Part shown: positions 35,838-44,801 of the stretch, one piece after another
How positions within the stretch are numbered: position 1 is the stretch's first letter
Layout of the letters: each line of letters opens with the position of its first letter
Origin: Bacillus spizizenii TU-B-10
GTDB lineage: Bacteria; Bacillota; Bacilli; Bacillales; Bacillaceae
Reading direction: 5' to 3'
NCBI RefSeq assembly: GCF_000227465.1
Contig: NC_016047.1
Coordinates: 635,001 to 699,000, forward strand
DNA length: 64,000 nt
Notes under the pieces: generated by a model
Databases searched by the model: none
What the model was told of the DNA's origin: nothing
Seen by the model: only the letters and a program-made list of their open reading frames with translations
Program-made: the position numbers and the translations under genes

Positions 35838-36530
35838 ATGCTTCAGAAAACAAACCGGCAGACGCTGGTTGAGCAAGTCGCTCTACAAATGGAAAGTTTG
35901 ATCGAATCAGGCAAGTGGGGTGTCGGGATGCGCATTCCGGCCGAGCCGGAGTTGATGAACGAGTTGAATGTTAGCCGCAATACATTAAGGGAAGCAATTC
36001 GGGCATTGATACATGCAGGACTCTTGAAGACGAAACAAGGTGACGGAACTTATGTCTGCTCTTCAAGTGCTTTGGGAGTCGTGTTGAAAAAACGCATTTC
36101 GCGTACCGATACGTTGCAAACATTAGAAGTTCGGTATGCTCTCGAACGTGAGGGGGCCCATCTTGCTGCACAACGCAGAACCGACGACGAGGCCCGCGAA
36201 CTTCTTCTCCAACTGGAACGCTGCGAGGCAGCGGCAGAACTCGGTAACATTGATGACTTTGTAACGGCGGATATCCGTCTACATCAAAGCATTGTCAAGG
36301 CGTCGCATAATGAAATACTGATCGAAATATACAACCATATCGCTGAAGCGTTACAAGATTCGATTACAAGCCTGACTAGTTTTGAAGTCGATACGGATTT
36401 TTTGGAAATGCACCGACAACTGGTCGAAGCGATTGTCGGTCAGGACGCAGATCGTGCCGTGGAAGCAGTTCATCGTTATATCCAGGAATCGAAGGATGTT
36501 ATCGCTGTTGAAGAGGGGGAGCGGTCATGA
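35838..36530 (+). CDS. GntR/FadR-family regulator
   Basis: GntR regulator of 230 residues with the FadR-type FCD ligand domain. The winged HTH shows IPAEPELMNELNVSRNTLRE and LLKTKQGDGTYV; the FCD domain has the metal-ligand residues in DIRLHQSIVKASHN and EMHRQLVEAI. The ATG at 35838 follows ACAGGAGGATAAACAC. Its last codons overlap the start of the CynX-type transporter (ATGA), so the two are one translationally coupled unit. GC content is clearly higher than in neighbouring blocks, suggesting a different source. Confidence 0.87.
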   Translation: MLQKTNRQTLVEQVALQMESLIESGKWGVGMRIPAEPELMNELNVSRNTLREAIRALIHAGLLKTKQGDGTYVCSSSALGVVLKKRISRTDTLQTLEVRYALEREGAHLAAQRRTDDEARELLLQLERCEAAAELGNIDDFVTADIRLHQSIVKASHNEILIEIYNHIAEALQDSITSLTSFEVDTDFLEMHRQLVEAIVGQDADRAVEAVHRYIQESKDVIAVEEGERS

Positions 36531-37735
36531 GCGTACAAAGTGATACCAAACCAACTGGGTTAAAGCGTTCGCTCTCATTGAGTTGGCCGATCATCATAGG
36601 CATCGTCCTTATATCATTGACGATGCGGTCACCGCTAACGTCGGTAGGCCCACTGGTAGGATCGATTCGCGAGTCCCTTGGATTATCGCATACCGCGGCA
36701 GGCTTGCTCACGACATTGCCGTTGCTTGCTTTCTCGCTTCTTTCCCCCTTCGCGCCTATCTTGGCGCGCCGCTTCGGGATGGAACGGATCATACTTTATG
36801 CATTGGTTCTTCTCATGGCAGGTATTGCTGTCCGCTCGCTGACCGCAACAGTTCCTTTATTTGCAGGCACCGTTTTGCTTGGGCTCGCGATTGCGGTGTG
36901 CAACGTGCTAATTCCAGGTCTTGTTAAACGGGATTTTTCTCATAATGTCGGTCTTATGACAGGGCTGTATTCAGTGTCGATGAATTTATGCGGTGCGATA
37001 GCCTCCGGTGTAAGTGTCCCGCTCGCCCGCAATCTCGGTTTTGGCTGGAATGGCGCACTTGGAATCTGGGGCCTGCTCGCTCTGGTAGCCGCACTATTCT
37101 GGTTTCCTAAAGTGCGGGCGAGTCACGCGTCAGCCATGATAACTACTAGCGGTACGTCGACGCGGCGAAATCTGTGGCGTTCACCGCTGGCATGGATGAT
37201 TACACTTTTTATGGGATTGCAGTCTCTGCTTTTCTATGTTTTGATCGCTTGGTTACCTGAAATCATGGCAAGCCGGGGCTTGAGTGAAGACAGCGCTGGT
37301 TGGATGCTATCGCTATTTCAATTCGCTTCGCTTCCCGTATCATTCATCGTACCGATCGTTGCGGGACGCATGAAGAATCAGCGTTTATTGGTTGTCATGA
37401 TGACTGTCCTGTTTTTTGTTTCATTGGGTGGCCTTTATTTCGGCGATAATGCACTGATTTTGTTATGGACAATTTTACTCGGGTTTGCTGGGGGATGTGC
37501 GTTCAGTTTGGCTATGATCTTTTTAAGCTTGCGGACGAAAGATGCCTCCGATGCGGCTTCTTTGTCCGGTATGTCGCAATCTGTTGGATATTTGCTGGCT
37601 GCAACAGGACCGACATTGTTTGGTTTGCTCCATGATGTCACGGCAAGCTGGAACTTCCCAATATTACTGTTGCTTATGGTCAGCATTCTGCTGTTCATAT
37701 TCGGCCTGGGTGCGTCAAAAAATCACACGGTATAA
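36527..37735 (+). CDS. CynX/NimT-family MFS transporter (copy 2)
   Basis: Major facilitator of 402 residues of the same family as the gene at 27664. Shared stretches include LTMRSPLTSVGPLVGS, LLAFSLLSPFAPILARRFGM and LSGMSQSVGYLLAATGPTLF. The start overlaps the FadR-type regulator by four bases. In B. subtilis the chromosomal paralogue YycB is of this kind. Higher GC than copy 1 and roughly half-identical protein sequence argue for separate arrival rather than recent duplication. The substrate is unknown. Confidence 0.83.
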   Translation: MSVQSDTKPTGLKRSLSLSWPIIIGIVLISLTMRSPLTSVGPLVGSIRESLGLSHTAAGLLTTLPLLAFSLLSPFAPILARRFGMERIILYALVLLMAGIAVRSLTATVPLFAGTVLLGLAIAVCNVLIPGLVKRDFSHNVGLMTGLYSVSMNLCGAIASGVSVPLARNLGFGWNGALGIWGLLALVAALFWFPKVRASHASAMITTSGTSTRRNLWRSPLAWMITLFMGLQSLLFYVLIAWLPEIMASRGLSEDSAGWMLSLFQFASLPVSFIVPIVAGRMKNQRLLVVMMTVLFFVSLGGLYFGDNALILLWTILLGFAGGCAFSLAMIFLSLRTKDASDAASLSGMSQSVGYLLAATGPTLFGLLHDVTASWNFPILLLLMVSILLFIFGLGASKNHTV

Positions 37736-38151
37736 AAGGGGCTTTGCTTCAGTAAAGCTCTTAAGAACCCATGAATTTCCTGGTGGGGACAACCCCGTGG
37801 AAATTCAAGTCCTCTTAGCCGTATCAATGAAACCAAGGGTTATAGATCCTTGGTTTTTTTATGTTTCTTTGGACGAATGAAATAACTAGGAGTGAACATC
37901 ACAAGTTAAGGGGAATCGATAAAAAGTGGAAAATAATGAGTTGTTTATCTATACTAAAGAATAAAAAGGAATTGGATGTTTATTTTTGAAAACATTTACT
38001 CTTTTTTGTTCAAGACATGGTCTGAACAGGAATAAACAACAATGTATAACATCGTTGCAACCGTAAGTTGACAAAGTGCATTTGCTGGAAGATAGAACGG
38101 GGAGCGTTGTTTTCATAAAATGTAGTCATCAAAGCAAAGGAGTTCTAAACT
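37736..38151. other. Gene-free stretch with repeat R6
   Basis: It holds the eroded repeat R6 and then about 290 AT-rich bases before the XRE gene with no visible gene. Confidence 0.5.
37775..37861 (+). repeat. Repeat R6: eroded tRNA-Leu 3' end plus terminator
   Basis: CCTGGTGGGGACAACCCCGTGG, shortened here to its key parts GGTGGG and CCCCGTGGA, then ATTCAAGTCCTCTTAGCCGT, ATCAATGAAACCAAGGG and a terminator with T7. The order of elements is that of R1, but about one base in five differs. Confidence 0.75.
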
Positions 38152-38937
38152 ATGACATTTGGTGAGAAACTTTTTAAGTTACGAAAAGAAAAAGGACTGT
38201 CTCAGGAAGCTTTAGCTGAAAAAGTAAACACGACAAGGCAGGCGATTAGCAAATGGGAAAATGGGCAAGGGTTTCCTGAAACCGAGAAACTTTTAATGAT
38301 TGGAAACATTTTTGAAGTGTCAATTGATTATTTGTTAAAAGATTCTGTTGAGCCGCATCGTGACAATAAAGAAGGATATTATGTAAGCAGGGAAATGGCA
38401 GATGGCTTTTTATTGCATGAACGCAAAGTTTCCAAATATGTTTCTTTCGGACTGAGCCTGCTTATTTTATCCACTGTCCCTTATTTGGTTTTTAAACAAG
38501 AACCAGCCATCTATACACTCCTTATCATGATCATAGCTGTACTCGGCATTGGGGCTATTGTGACAGGATTGATTACGGTAGAAGATAAATACAAGGTACT
38601 CAAGAAAGAAGCTCTGATTTTTGACCAAAATCATCATAAAGAACTGACAGTAAAATATAAAGATATGAAAAGACGGTATGCTGCTGTCATGGTTGCTGGT
38701 GTTTGTTCAATTGTAGCAGGCGGAATTCCTTTTTTTCTGGAAAGAAAACATATAGTCTCAGGTTTCAATGCCTACTATCCGGTTTGTGTGGTTTTGATCG
38801 CTATTGGTGCGTACATTTTAATTCGCACCTTGCCAATAATCGAAGCTTATCAAATCATGGCTAAAAATGAAGAGTATATAAATAGATTCGGTTTTAAGCT
38901 AAGTAAGAAAGTGAGAAAAAGAGTGGATGATTTCTAA
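38152..38937 (+). CDS. XRE-family regulator with membrane domain
   Basis: Protein of 261 residues. The N-terminal Cro/CI HTH (GEKLFKLRKEKGLSQEALAE, then TTRQAISKWENGQGFP) covers about 60 residues. The remainder carries four hydrophobic segments in two pairs (about 98-140 and 180-230), so the HTH is tethered to the membrane. Such proteins are common in Firmicutes and of unknown signal. The ATG follows AAAGGAGTTCTAAACT. No partner gene is adjacent; a terminator at 38981 isolates it. Confidence 0.8.
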   Translation: MTFGEKLFKLRKEKGLSQEALAEKVNTTRQAISKWENGQGFPETEKLLMIGNIFEVSIDYLLKDSVEPHRDNKEGYYVSREMADGFLLHERKVSKYVSFGLSLLILSTVPYLVFKQEPAIYTLLIMIIAVLGIGAIVTGLITVEDKYKVLKKEALIFDQNHHKELTVKYKDMKRRYAAVMVAGVCSIVAGGIPFFLERKHIVSGFNAYYPVCVVLIAIGAYILIRTLPIIEAYQIMAKNEEYINRFGFKLSKKVRKRVDDF

Positions 38938-38980
38938 TAATAGGTGCTAACCAATTTTATTCAGGAAAATCGTGATTAAA

Positions 38981-39006
38981 AAGAGCCTAAAAAGGTTCTT
39001 TTTTCA
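38981..39006 (+). terminator. Terminator after the XRE gene
   Basis: AAGAGCC and GGTTCTT stem around TAAAAA with T6. Confidence 0.75.
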
Positions 39007-39275
39007 TTATAGAGGAGAAAAAAAGATAGGAAGCTTACAGACAGATATTCTGACCTAGGTTCATAGGAGATCACCTGATATTTTCATTATCCGTGGAAAT
39101 GAAGAGCCATCAAATGATTAGTATCATATGAGCATTGAGGCGAGATGAAACATAAAAAAGGGGAGATGATAAATGAAGATCAGCCGAATTCTAAGTGGTA
39201 TCTCAATATTTACTCACTTTGAAGATGCAGACAGCGCTTTTCAAAATTGCCGCAGATCGAGTTGGTGCATAAAGA

Positions 39276-39296
39276 GGAAGGGATTAGCCCCTTCCT
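39276..39296 (-). terminator. Terminator after ydeE
   Basis: On the minus strand GGAAGGG and CCCTTCC pair around GCTAAT, followed by TCTTT. Confidence 0.65.
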
Positions 39297-39336
39297 TAAA
39301 GGCCCTTCAATTCCTCTTACTTCATCGTAAAATATA

Positions 39337-40209
39337 TTACTTTTTTGAAACCGGTATCCAAATTTCACTTTTAAAAGATGGCGATGTTACATCCTTATGC
39401 TCGTTCCACAGTATGTCTGGACCTTCTATTTGTTCATAATTTGATGATGGAAACCATTCGGAATAAATGCGTCCCCATACGTCTTGCAGTGTATTCGGAA
39501 ATGGTCCGATTGCTTCGAATACAGCCCACGTTGAGGCAGGAACTTCAAGCCGTGATAAGTTATTTGGACACTGTTTCGTTGTGGCTGCGCCAATATAGTG
39601 ATCAAGCTCTCCATTCTCCTCCATCCGACCTTCAGAAAAATTCGTGGATGCACTAATGAGTCCTGATGGTGCTACATTAGAAAGCTCTTTTAGTTTATTT
39701 ATTGCTTTTTCATCTAAACTTTCCCACATAGATGCAATTTCCGGATTAATCCCATTGAAAATAATAGGAACTCTTTTTTTAATGCCAACGATGCGAAATG
39801 CCTCTTTTTCTTCAATACGGTAATTCATTTCATTTCCTCCTTTGATTGATAGCTGGAAGGTCATTCGTGGATAGGCTTTAAGGGAATGGCCATTAAGTCT
39901 GGCTTTTGATGGGTTTATGCCATGTAAATTCTGGAATGCCCGCGCAAAAGAATCTGGTGAGTTATAACCGTATTTTATTGCAATGTCAATCACTTTTACA
40001 TTGCTGTCTTTCAGTTCAAAAGCTGCAAGAGTAAGACGTCTGCGACGAATATATTCCGATAATGAAATACCTGCAAGGAAGGAAAACATCCTTTTAAAAT
40101 GATATTCAGAGCAGAAAGCAAGCTTTGCTACTTCTTTAAAATCAATATCATTTGTGAGGTTTTCTTCAATATACTTTAATGCTCTATTCATCCTTTTAAG
40201 CGAATCCAT
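39337..40209 (-). CDS. ydeE: AraC-family regulator with GyrI-like domain, YdeE
   Basis: Regulator of 290 residues. The N-terminal AraC domain has two HTH motifs ([20 protein letters not shown] and [20 protein letters not shown]). The C-terminal half, from about residue 125, is a GyrI-like/effector-binding domain ([20 protein letters not shown]) that binds small molecules. This architecture and length match YdeE of B. subtilis. The ATG follows AAAGGAGGTCAAATAA. It is isolated by terminators; targets and effector are unknown. Confidence 0.85.
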   Translation of the reverse strand: MDSLKRMNRALKYIEENLTNDIDFKEVAKLAFCSEYHFKRMFSFLAGISLSEYIRRRRLTLAAFELKDSNVKVIDIAIKYGYNSPDSFARAFQNLHGINPSKARLNGHSLKAYPRMTFQLSIKGGNEMNYRIEEKEAFRIVGIKKRVPIIFNGINPEIASMWESLDEKAINKLKELSNVAPSGLISASTNFSEGRMEENGELDHYIGAATTKQCPNNLSRLEVPASTWAVFEAIGPFPNTLQDVWGRIYSEWFPSSNYEQIEGPDILWNEHKDVTSPSFKSEIWIPVSKK

Positions 40210-40708
40210 TTATTTGACCTCCTTTAACAAAAGAATAACAGGAGTGAAATGTATCTACCCGACATTCCGTGCACCGTTTTGCAGGATAACTCATATGAAA
40301 TAAAGTAAGTTCTTCACCTGTATTTGTACAGGTTTTTTAAACATTCTATAAAGACATGTGCATACTGCAACAATTATTCAGTTGTTTATTTTGAAATTTC
40401 TTTTGCTCCTATTGATCTAGCAGTGATGTAAGTTCTAAATTGCCTAATTTCCATTAAATTGTTATATTGTTAGATAAAGGTTCCAATACTTAATTTGGCG
40501 AAAAGAGAGTGAGGTTGTCAAGAGGCAATGTAAACGAATTGATATTGCTTGGATAATGAAAATAAGCGAAAAATACAGAATTCACTAGAAGAATTAATGA
40601 AAAATAGAATTGCATTCATATTCTGCAGTGAATAACATAAAATGGTTATGGAAATTGAAAAAAAGCAGGATACCCGTTTTTAGTACATTTAAAAAAGGAG
40701 TTATAACG
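40210..40708. other. Gene-free stretch upstream of ydeE
   Basis: About 500 bases with a terminator-like hairpin at 40316-40337 that serves no visible gene and a CAACAATTATTCAGTTGTT dyad at 40368-40386. The latter stretch resembles the sequence at 26090-26115 next to R4. It may be a relic of an element end that has lost its tRNA part. Confidence 0.4.
40316..40337 (+). terminator. Orphan terminator-like hairpin
   Basis: ACCTG and CAGGT pair around TATTTGTA and are followed by T6. No gene ends here. Confidence 0.5.
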
Positions 40709-41083
40709 TTGTTAAAAAGGTTTTCTTTAGTTTTTCTTACACTGATTATGTCTATCATTGTTTTACTAGTAGCTGGTAAAGATTCACCTGGAGATCATGT
40801 CATTTCATTTGATGAGCCTATTATTTTAATGATCTCATTTGGGATCGTTATATTTTTATTCATCCCTCCTTTAGCCATGTCCTTTTTTGGTAACTTGGTT
40901 GTAAGAATAATTTCAGGAGTATATCAATGTGTTATCGTTTTAACTTTTCTGGGACTCATTCCAATTGGATTTCTTATTCCCAATGGCTTTTTGACAATTC
41001 TTGTTTCTATTGCAGGAACTTTAGTCAGTATAGCTAGTGTTGCAGTAACCTTATGCGTTGGCAAGAATAAAAAAGGTACATAA
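40709..41083 (+). CDS. Small membrane protein
   Basis: Protein of 124 residues with four hydrophobic segments (LVFLTLIMSIIVLLVAG, IILMISFGIVIFLFIPP, CVIVLTFLGLIPIGFLIP and a last one near VSIAGTLVSIASVAVTL). The TTG at 40709 is preceded by AAAAAAGGAGTTATAACG, so the longer upstream frame is not used. I do not recognise a family. The Lys-rich C-terminus is cytoplasmic or external depending on topology. A terminator follows at 41133. Confidence 0.6.
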   Translation: MLKRFSLVFLTLIMSIIVLLVAGKDSPGDHVISFDEPIILMISFGIVIFLFIPPLAMSFFGNLVVRIISGVYQCVIVLTFLGLIPIGFLIPNGFLTILVSIAGTLVSIASVAVTLCVGKNKKGT

Positions 41084-41471
41084 TAATAGAATTGTTATTT
41101 TTCAGATTGACAGTGAAGTAATAAAACAAGGTGAGAAGGCTATATTGGCCTTCTTTTTTTATATTGTGGACATCGATATAACCCTTGATGACTGCTGTTG
41201 CTGTTTGGATATAGATACTCGGCAAGCAAGTCTACCCGGGCATATCTTATAAGATGTCCGTCATATGAATCCCTGTGTTTTTTGTTGTTGCATCATCTCC
41301 ACTTTAAGCTTAATCTATTGACTAATAAGAGAAGGAACCTATAGAAGAATAAAATAAATACCCAGATGTCAAAAATAAAATTGACTGGGCTTCATTAGTG
41401 TCAATTCATGTAAATGAACGACGAACCATTAAGCCTTCATTAAAAATGCCTGGAAAGAGGGGAATTCCTTC
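41084..41471. other. Spacer between the small membrane protein and ydeI
   Basis: It holds a terminator at 41133-41161 and otherwise AT-rich sequence; no gene seen. Confidence 0.5.
41133..41161 (+). terminator. Terminator after the small membrane protein
   Basis: GAGAAGGC and GGCCTTC pair around TATATT and are followed by T7. Confidence 0.8.
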
Positions 41472-42065
41472 ATGACAAATAACAGAACGAATCCTAAGGT
41501 TGATGAATTTTTAAGTAAAGCGAAAAAGTGGAAGGAAGAATATGAGAAGTTGAGAGCTATCGTTCTTGACTGTGAGCTGACTGAAGAATTTAAGTGGAAG
41601 CATCCTTGCTACACGCTTAATAATAAGAACATCGTTTTAATACATGGATTTAAAGAATATTGTGCGCTTCTGTTTCACAAAGGTGCCTTGTTACAGGATG
41701 CCCATGGGATTCTCATCCAACAAACGGAGAATGTACAGGCGGCACGCCAGATTCGGTTTACCAATGTTCAGGAAATTGATGAAATGGAAACGATCTTGAA
41801 AGCCTATATTCATGAGGCCATTGAAGTTGAAAAAGCCGGGTTGGAAGTGGATTTAAAAAAGAATACAGAATATAAAATTCCTGAAGAACTTCAAAATAAA
41901 TTCGATGAAATCCCTGCCTTGAAAACAGCTTTTGAAGCATTGACGCCAGGACGGCAAAGAGCATATATTCTTCATTTTTCTCAAGCCAAACAATCCAAAA
42001 CCCGAGAGTCAAGGGTTGAAAAATATGTGCAAAAAATTCTCGATGGAAAGGGATTAAAGGATTAG
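41472..42065 (+). CDS. ydeI: YdeI (DUF1801/OmdA family)
   Basis: Protein of 197 residues. The N-terminal DUF1801 domain shows KPCYTLNN-type residues in WKHPCYTLNNKNIVLIHGFK and YCALLFHKGALLQD. The C-terminal part is the YdeI/OmpD-associated helical region (PEELQNKFDEIPALKTAFEA, LTPGRQRAYILHFSQAKQSK, SRVEKYVQKILDGKG). Relatives in enterobacteria are linked to resistance to antimicrobial peptides, but the bacterial cytoplasmic role is not settled. The ATG follows AGAGGGGAATTCCTTC. Name and length match B. subtilis YdeI. Confidence 0.82.
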   Translation: MTNNRTNPKVDEFLSKAKKWKEEYEKLRAIVLDCELTEEFKWKHPCYTLNNKNIVLIHGFKEYCALLFHKGALLQDAHGILIQQTENVQAARQIRFTNVQEIDEMETILKAYIHEAIEVEKAGLEVDLKKNTEYKIPEELQNKFDEIPALKTAFEALTPGRQRAYILHFSQAKQSKTRESRVEKYVQKILDGKGLKD

Positions 42066-42260
42066 TAATTTTCCGTAACTCTAAGTATTACTAGTTACTC
42101 GAACTGCTTCGGATTCCTAAAAACAAAAAAGATTCGAAAGAAGCAATAATTAGTGTGTGGCATTGAAAAAATAGATACGCTGAAATGTCGAGGAATGTGT
42201 AAAAAAACCTTAATTAAAAGTTAATCAAGGCCCAAATATCAATAAATTAAGTTATATGCG

Positions 42261-42869
42261 TTATCTTTTCATCCGTAATATATTGTATTTAAATAAAAGC
42301 GTTATGCCTAAGTTCATTAGAAAATGTACAACAAAAGGTACTAAAATATTGTTCGTGTCAAAATATATCCACCCGAAAGTCAAACTTGGGATGCTTATAT
42401 TTATGAGCATCATAGGCTTTTGAAAGTATTGGATATGAAAACCTAAGAAAATTAGAGTGGCAGTTATAATTGCAATCCATTGGTTCTCTATGAATATAAA
42501 AAGCAAATTTTGAATAGTTCCCCTGAACAAAAGTTCTTCAAATAACGCACCTGCAAACATAAAGGCAACAATACTTAACAGTGAATAATTTTGATAGCTC
42601 TTGTTTGTATCGTCAATATATTTGGAGGGAATGGAAAGCGATAAAATTACACCAAACAAAAGCAGAGCAAATGAAGCAATAAATACATGCAGTATCATTC
42701 TGATTGGTTTATCGAATGACAGGAAATTTTGAATCGTGAGCACATCATAAACCACTAGCATAAAAATGATAGCCACGCAAATGAATGTAAAAGAAGAGAA
42801 TACGAAAACAGCGTCTTTTGGATTGAAATCCTTTTTTATTTTCTTGGTTTCGTCTTTTATATTTTCCAT
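42261..42869 (-). CDS. CPBP-family intramembrane protease (Abi)
   Basis: CPBP (CAAX/bacteriocin-processing) membrane protein of 202 residues with about six helices. The catalytic motifs are ALFEELLFRGTIQN near residue 113 (EExxxR), FLGFH near 145 and FVVHFLMNLG near 185 (HxxxN). Members cleave membrane substrates or process and protect against peptides. The ATG follows AGAAGGTAAGC. An integrase-like scrap lies just upstream (42905). The substrate is unknown. Confidence 0.82.
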   Translation of the reverse strand: MENIKDETKKIKKDFNPKDAVFVFSSFTFICVAIIFMLVVYDVLTIQNFLSFDKPIRMILHVFIASFALLLFGVILSLSIPSKYIDDTNKSYQNYSLLSIVAFMFAGALFEELLFRGTIQNLLFIFIENQWIAIITATLIFLGFHIQYFQKPMMLINISIPSLTFGWIYFDTNNILVPFVVHFLMNLGITLLFKYNILRMKR

Positions 42870-42904
42870 GCTTACCTTCTTTTCTGTATTTTTAGATGAA
42901 TGAA

Positions 42905-42990
42905 AAACACTTTATATCTCTATTTTGTAGAAGGCACTCGCCGAAAAACAGTGCCCGTTTCGTGCCCCCTGCCTCTTTCTAGGAAGGAGA
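42905..42990 (-). pseudogene. Second possible integrase-tail scrap
   Basis: A leftward frame reads EAGGTKRALFFGECLLQNRD, comparable with LGTKWALFLDCK at 26095-26170. Only this tail is present, upstream frames are closed by stops, and the match could be chance. Confidence 0.2.
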
Positions 42991-43000
42991 CATTCAAAAG

Positions 43001-43174
43001 TTAGTTAGTTGCCGATTGCTTTTTGAGTTTCATGAGACTTCCAATAGATGTTGATGCTATAAAAGCTCCAGCAAAACTAATACACTGAGGGTAATCAAAT
43101 TTTGCTTCTGGCAAAAGAATACCAGTAATAAATAAAGTAATACCAACTAAAATTCCAGTAACTCTAATTTTCAT
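43001..43174 (-). CDS. Small hydrophobic protein, 57 residues
   Basis: A 57-codon gene with a strong GGAGGCATTACATC before its ATG. The product begins MKIRVTGILVGITLFITG, has a second hydrophobic stretch (CISFAGAFIASTSIGSLM) and ends LKKQSATN, so it is probably a two-helix membrane peptide. I do not recognise a family. The good start signal and clean hydrophobic pattern argue that it is real. Confidence 0.6.
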   Translation of the reverse strand: MKIRVTGILVGITLFITGILLPEAKFDYPQCISFAGAFIASTSIGSLMKLKKQSATN

Positions 43175-43420
43175 GATGTAATGCCTCCTGCAAGTAGATA
43201 GGAAGAATTATACATTATGTTGCTGGATACCGCATCTCAAAAAGGTTGAATAAGGCCCGAGCAAACAAATAATGGAACACGTTTTTTACTGTGATGTTGC
43301 TCAAAAGAATTATAGTTTGCTGTTATAGATAACGTGAATGTAATAGTTCAACCACGTTTAAGATCTAAGAGGCTGAATATGGAGTCAGAGTTTGAAGGAA
43401 TTAGCTACTATATGTAGAAG

Positions 43421-43453
43421 AAAAACAAGCATATTGTTATATGCTTGTTTTTC
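43421..43453. terminator. Bidirectional terminator
   Basis: AAAAACAAGCATA and TATGCTTGTTTTT pair around TTGT. It can end the leftward transcript of the small gene that stops at 43476. The 240 bases between it and 43175 hold no gene. Confidence 0.8.
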
Positions 43454-43475
43454 TTAAGACATCATTCACTTACTA

Positions 43476-43661
43476 CTAAGATGTTATTTTTTGATTAATA
43501 TTGTATGCTACTAGACATACAGCGCTATAAAATAATAATGCAACACCTAGTAATAATACGATCCAGTGAAAAGGCTCTGATAATTTTAGGGTAAGACTCA
43601 TCACATTTAGAATGCTTCCAACTGATAGGATAGCTAATAGAATCGGTAGATTTTTCAGCAA
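43476..43661 (-). CDS. Small membrane protein, 61 residues
   Basis: Reading frame starting at TTG 43661, which lies about ten bases after TTTGGAGTG. The product has two hydrophobic helices (LPILLAILSVGSILNVM and HWIVLLLGVALLFYSAVCLV) and a short charged tail. No family recognised. A longer frame begins five codons earlier but would start inside the ribosome binding site. Confidence 0.5.
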   Translation of the reverse strand: MLKNLPILLAILSVGSILNVMSLTLKLSEPFHWIVLLLGVALLFYSAVCLVAYNINQKITS

Positions 43662-43784
43662 GTGATCACACTCCAAACTTTGTTCAATAGTAATGCATCA
43701 TACTTTTTTCCTTATTATCCATTATTTATAAAAGGGGATTCAGGTGAAAAAGCGCGGTGTCTGCTGTAAACAAACGATTACTGA

Positions 43785-44498
43785 CTAATGAATAACCATA
43801 ATGTCAATGAGTCGCTTGATTTTTTCATTGTCACCTGGATCAACGTACACTTTTTTTATATTTTTAATGATATTCTCAGTCACTTCCCGCATCACGCCTT
43901 GATCGAGATCCTCAGCGGAATCCCAGCGTAAAGGGACATTGTATACATGAATCGTGCCATCTCCATTTCCATGATAAGTGACTGATCCATCCACTAATCG
44001 AGAACCAGCTAACTGGATCACATCTTCTGGATAGCTCGCACTTGTATCATCATTAGGATTAATCAGTTCGCCAGCTGAAATGTGTCGAACATTCAATTCA
44101 TCTATCTCTTGATTGGGTCCAAGCTGGAGCCAAACTCGGGCATATTCGATTTTTTCAGAAGAGTATGCCGCCAATACATTGCCTTCTTTACCTTCCTCTT
44201 CGTTTTTTACTTCTTTTGATGAAGTTTCATTTGATTCATCCGCTGCGGTTTCTTTTGAAGGATGTTCATTTGAAGCCTTTGTTACGGATTCTTCTGATTC
44301 TGTTGTTGGCTCCGATTCATCTTTGTCTATTTTGGTGCTATCTTCAGTCCCATTATGATTTTCATCAGATTGTGCAGCAGCATCATGATTTGAAGATTGT
44401 TTTGATACTTCGTTCTTACTGCCCGTACATCCAACAAGCAATAAGGCGAGAAGCAACAGGGTAACATTACTATAAAATACCTTTCTAAGTTTCTTCAT
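43785..44498 (-). CDS. ydeJ: Lipoprotein YdeJ
   Basis: Lipoprotein of 237 residues. The signal peptide ends in the lipobox LLLVGC near residue 24. A long low-complexity region rich in Glu, Ser, Thr and Asn follows (about 28-105), and the rest is a globular domain (YARVWLQLGPNQEIDELNVR, then VYNVPLRWDS) without a known family. The ATG at 44498 is nine bases after GAGAGG. Name and position agree with B. subtilis YdeJ as I remember it. It is exposed on the outer face of the membrane; its role is unknown. Confidence 0.78.
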   Translation of the reverse strand: MKKLRKVFYSNVTLLLLALLLVGCTGSKNEVSKQSSNHDAAAQSDENHNGTEDSTKIDKDESEPTTESEESVTKASNEHPSKETAADESNETSSKEVKNEEEGKEGNVLAAYSSEKIEYARVWLQLGPNQEIDELNVRHISAGELINPNDDTSASYPEDVIQLAGSRLVDGSVTYHGNGDGTIHVYNVPLRWDSAEDLDQGVMREVTENIIKNIKKVYVDPGDNEKIKRLIDIMVIH

Positions 44499-44631
44499 TC
44501 TTTCATTCCTCTCCATCAACTCGGTTTCAGCTTTATATAAAAGTTTATGTATCTAAATATTACCATGTAATAGATATGATCGTTTTGAAATTTGTTTAAA
44601 AAAATGGAGAGATTAGATATGAAACGTCTGT

Positions 44632-44705
44632 TATTCTTTCGGCATCCAACAATCCCAAGGGTATAACTGCCCTTGGGGTTATTTTCTTATGCAGAAAGAT
44701 GCCCG
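44632..44705 (+). repeat. Repeat R6b: heavily eroded repeat copy
   Basis: TTCTTTCGGCATCCAACAAT, CCCAAGGG...CCCTTGGGG, TTATTTTCTTATGCAGAAAG and ATGCCCGG align in order with TCCTCTCGGCCGCATCCCAA, CCAAGGG...CCTTTGG, TTATTTTTTTATGCGGAAAA and ATACGG of R3. The terminator stem is kept while the tRNA part has almost gone. Confidence 0.6.
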
Positions 44706-44801
44706 GCGGCATTCATTATAAAGGCAACCGAACTGCGTCCTAAACGTTCTTTAATTGAGGTAAGCCTTTAAATAATAAACGATCATAAAATATGTTTTTG
44801 C

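Larger units (their letters stand above)
38938..39336. other. Intergenic region between two convergent genes
   Basis: It contains the terminator of the XRE gene (38981) and that of ydeE (39276). A rightward frame opening at 39173 behind AAAGGGGAGATGATAA has a good start signal but runs into ydeE on the other strand and matches nothing I know. Confidence 0.5.

Noticed and set aside
39173-39439. 88-codon frame between the XRE gene and ydeE
   Set aside because: The start signal is good, but the second half is antisense to ydeE and crosses the ydeE terminator; the protein resembles nothing I know. It is at most a gene fragment.
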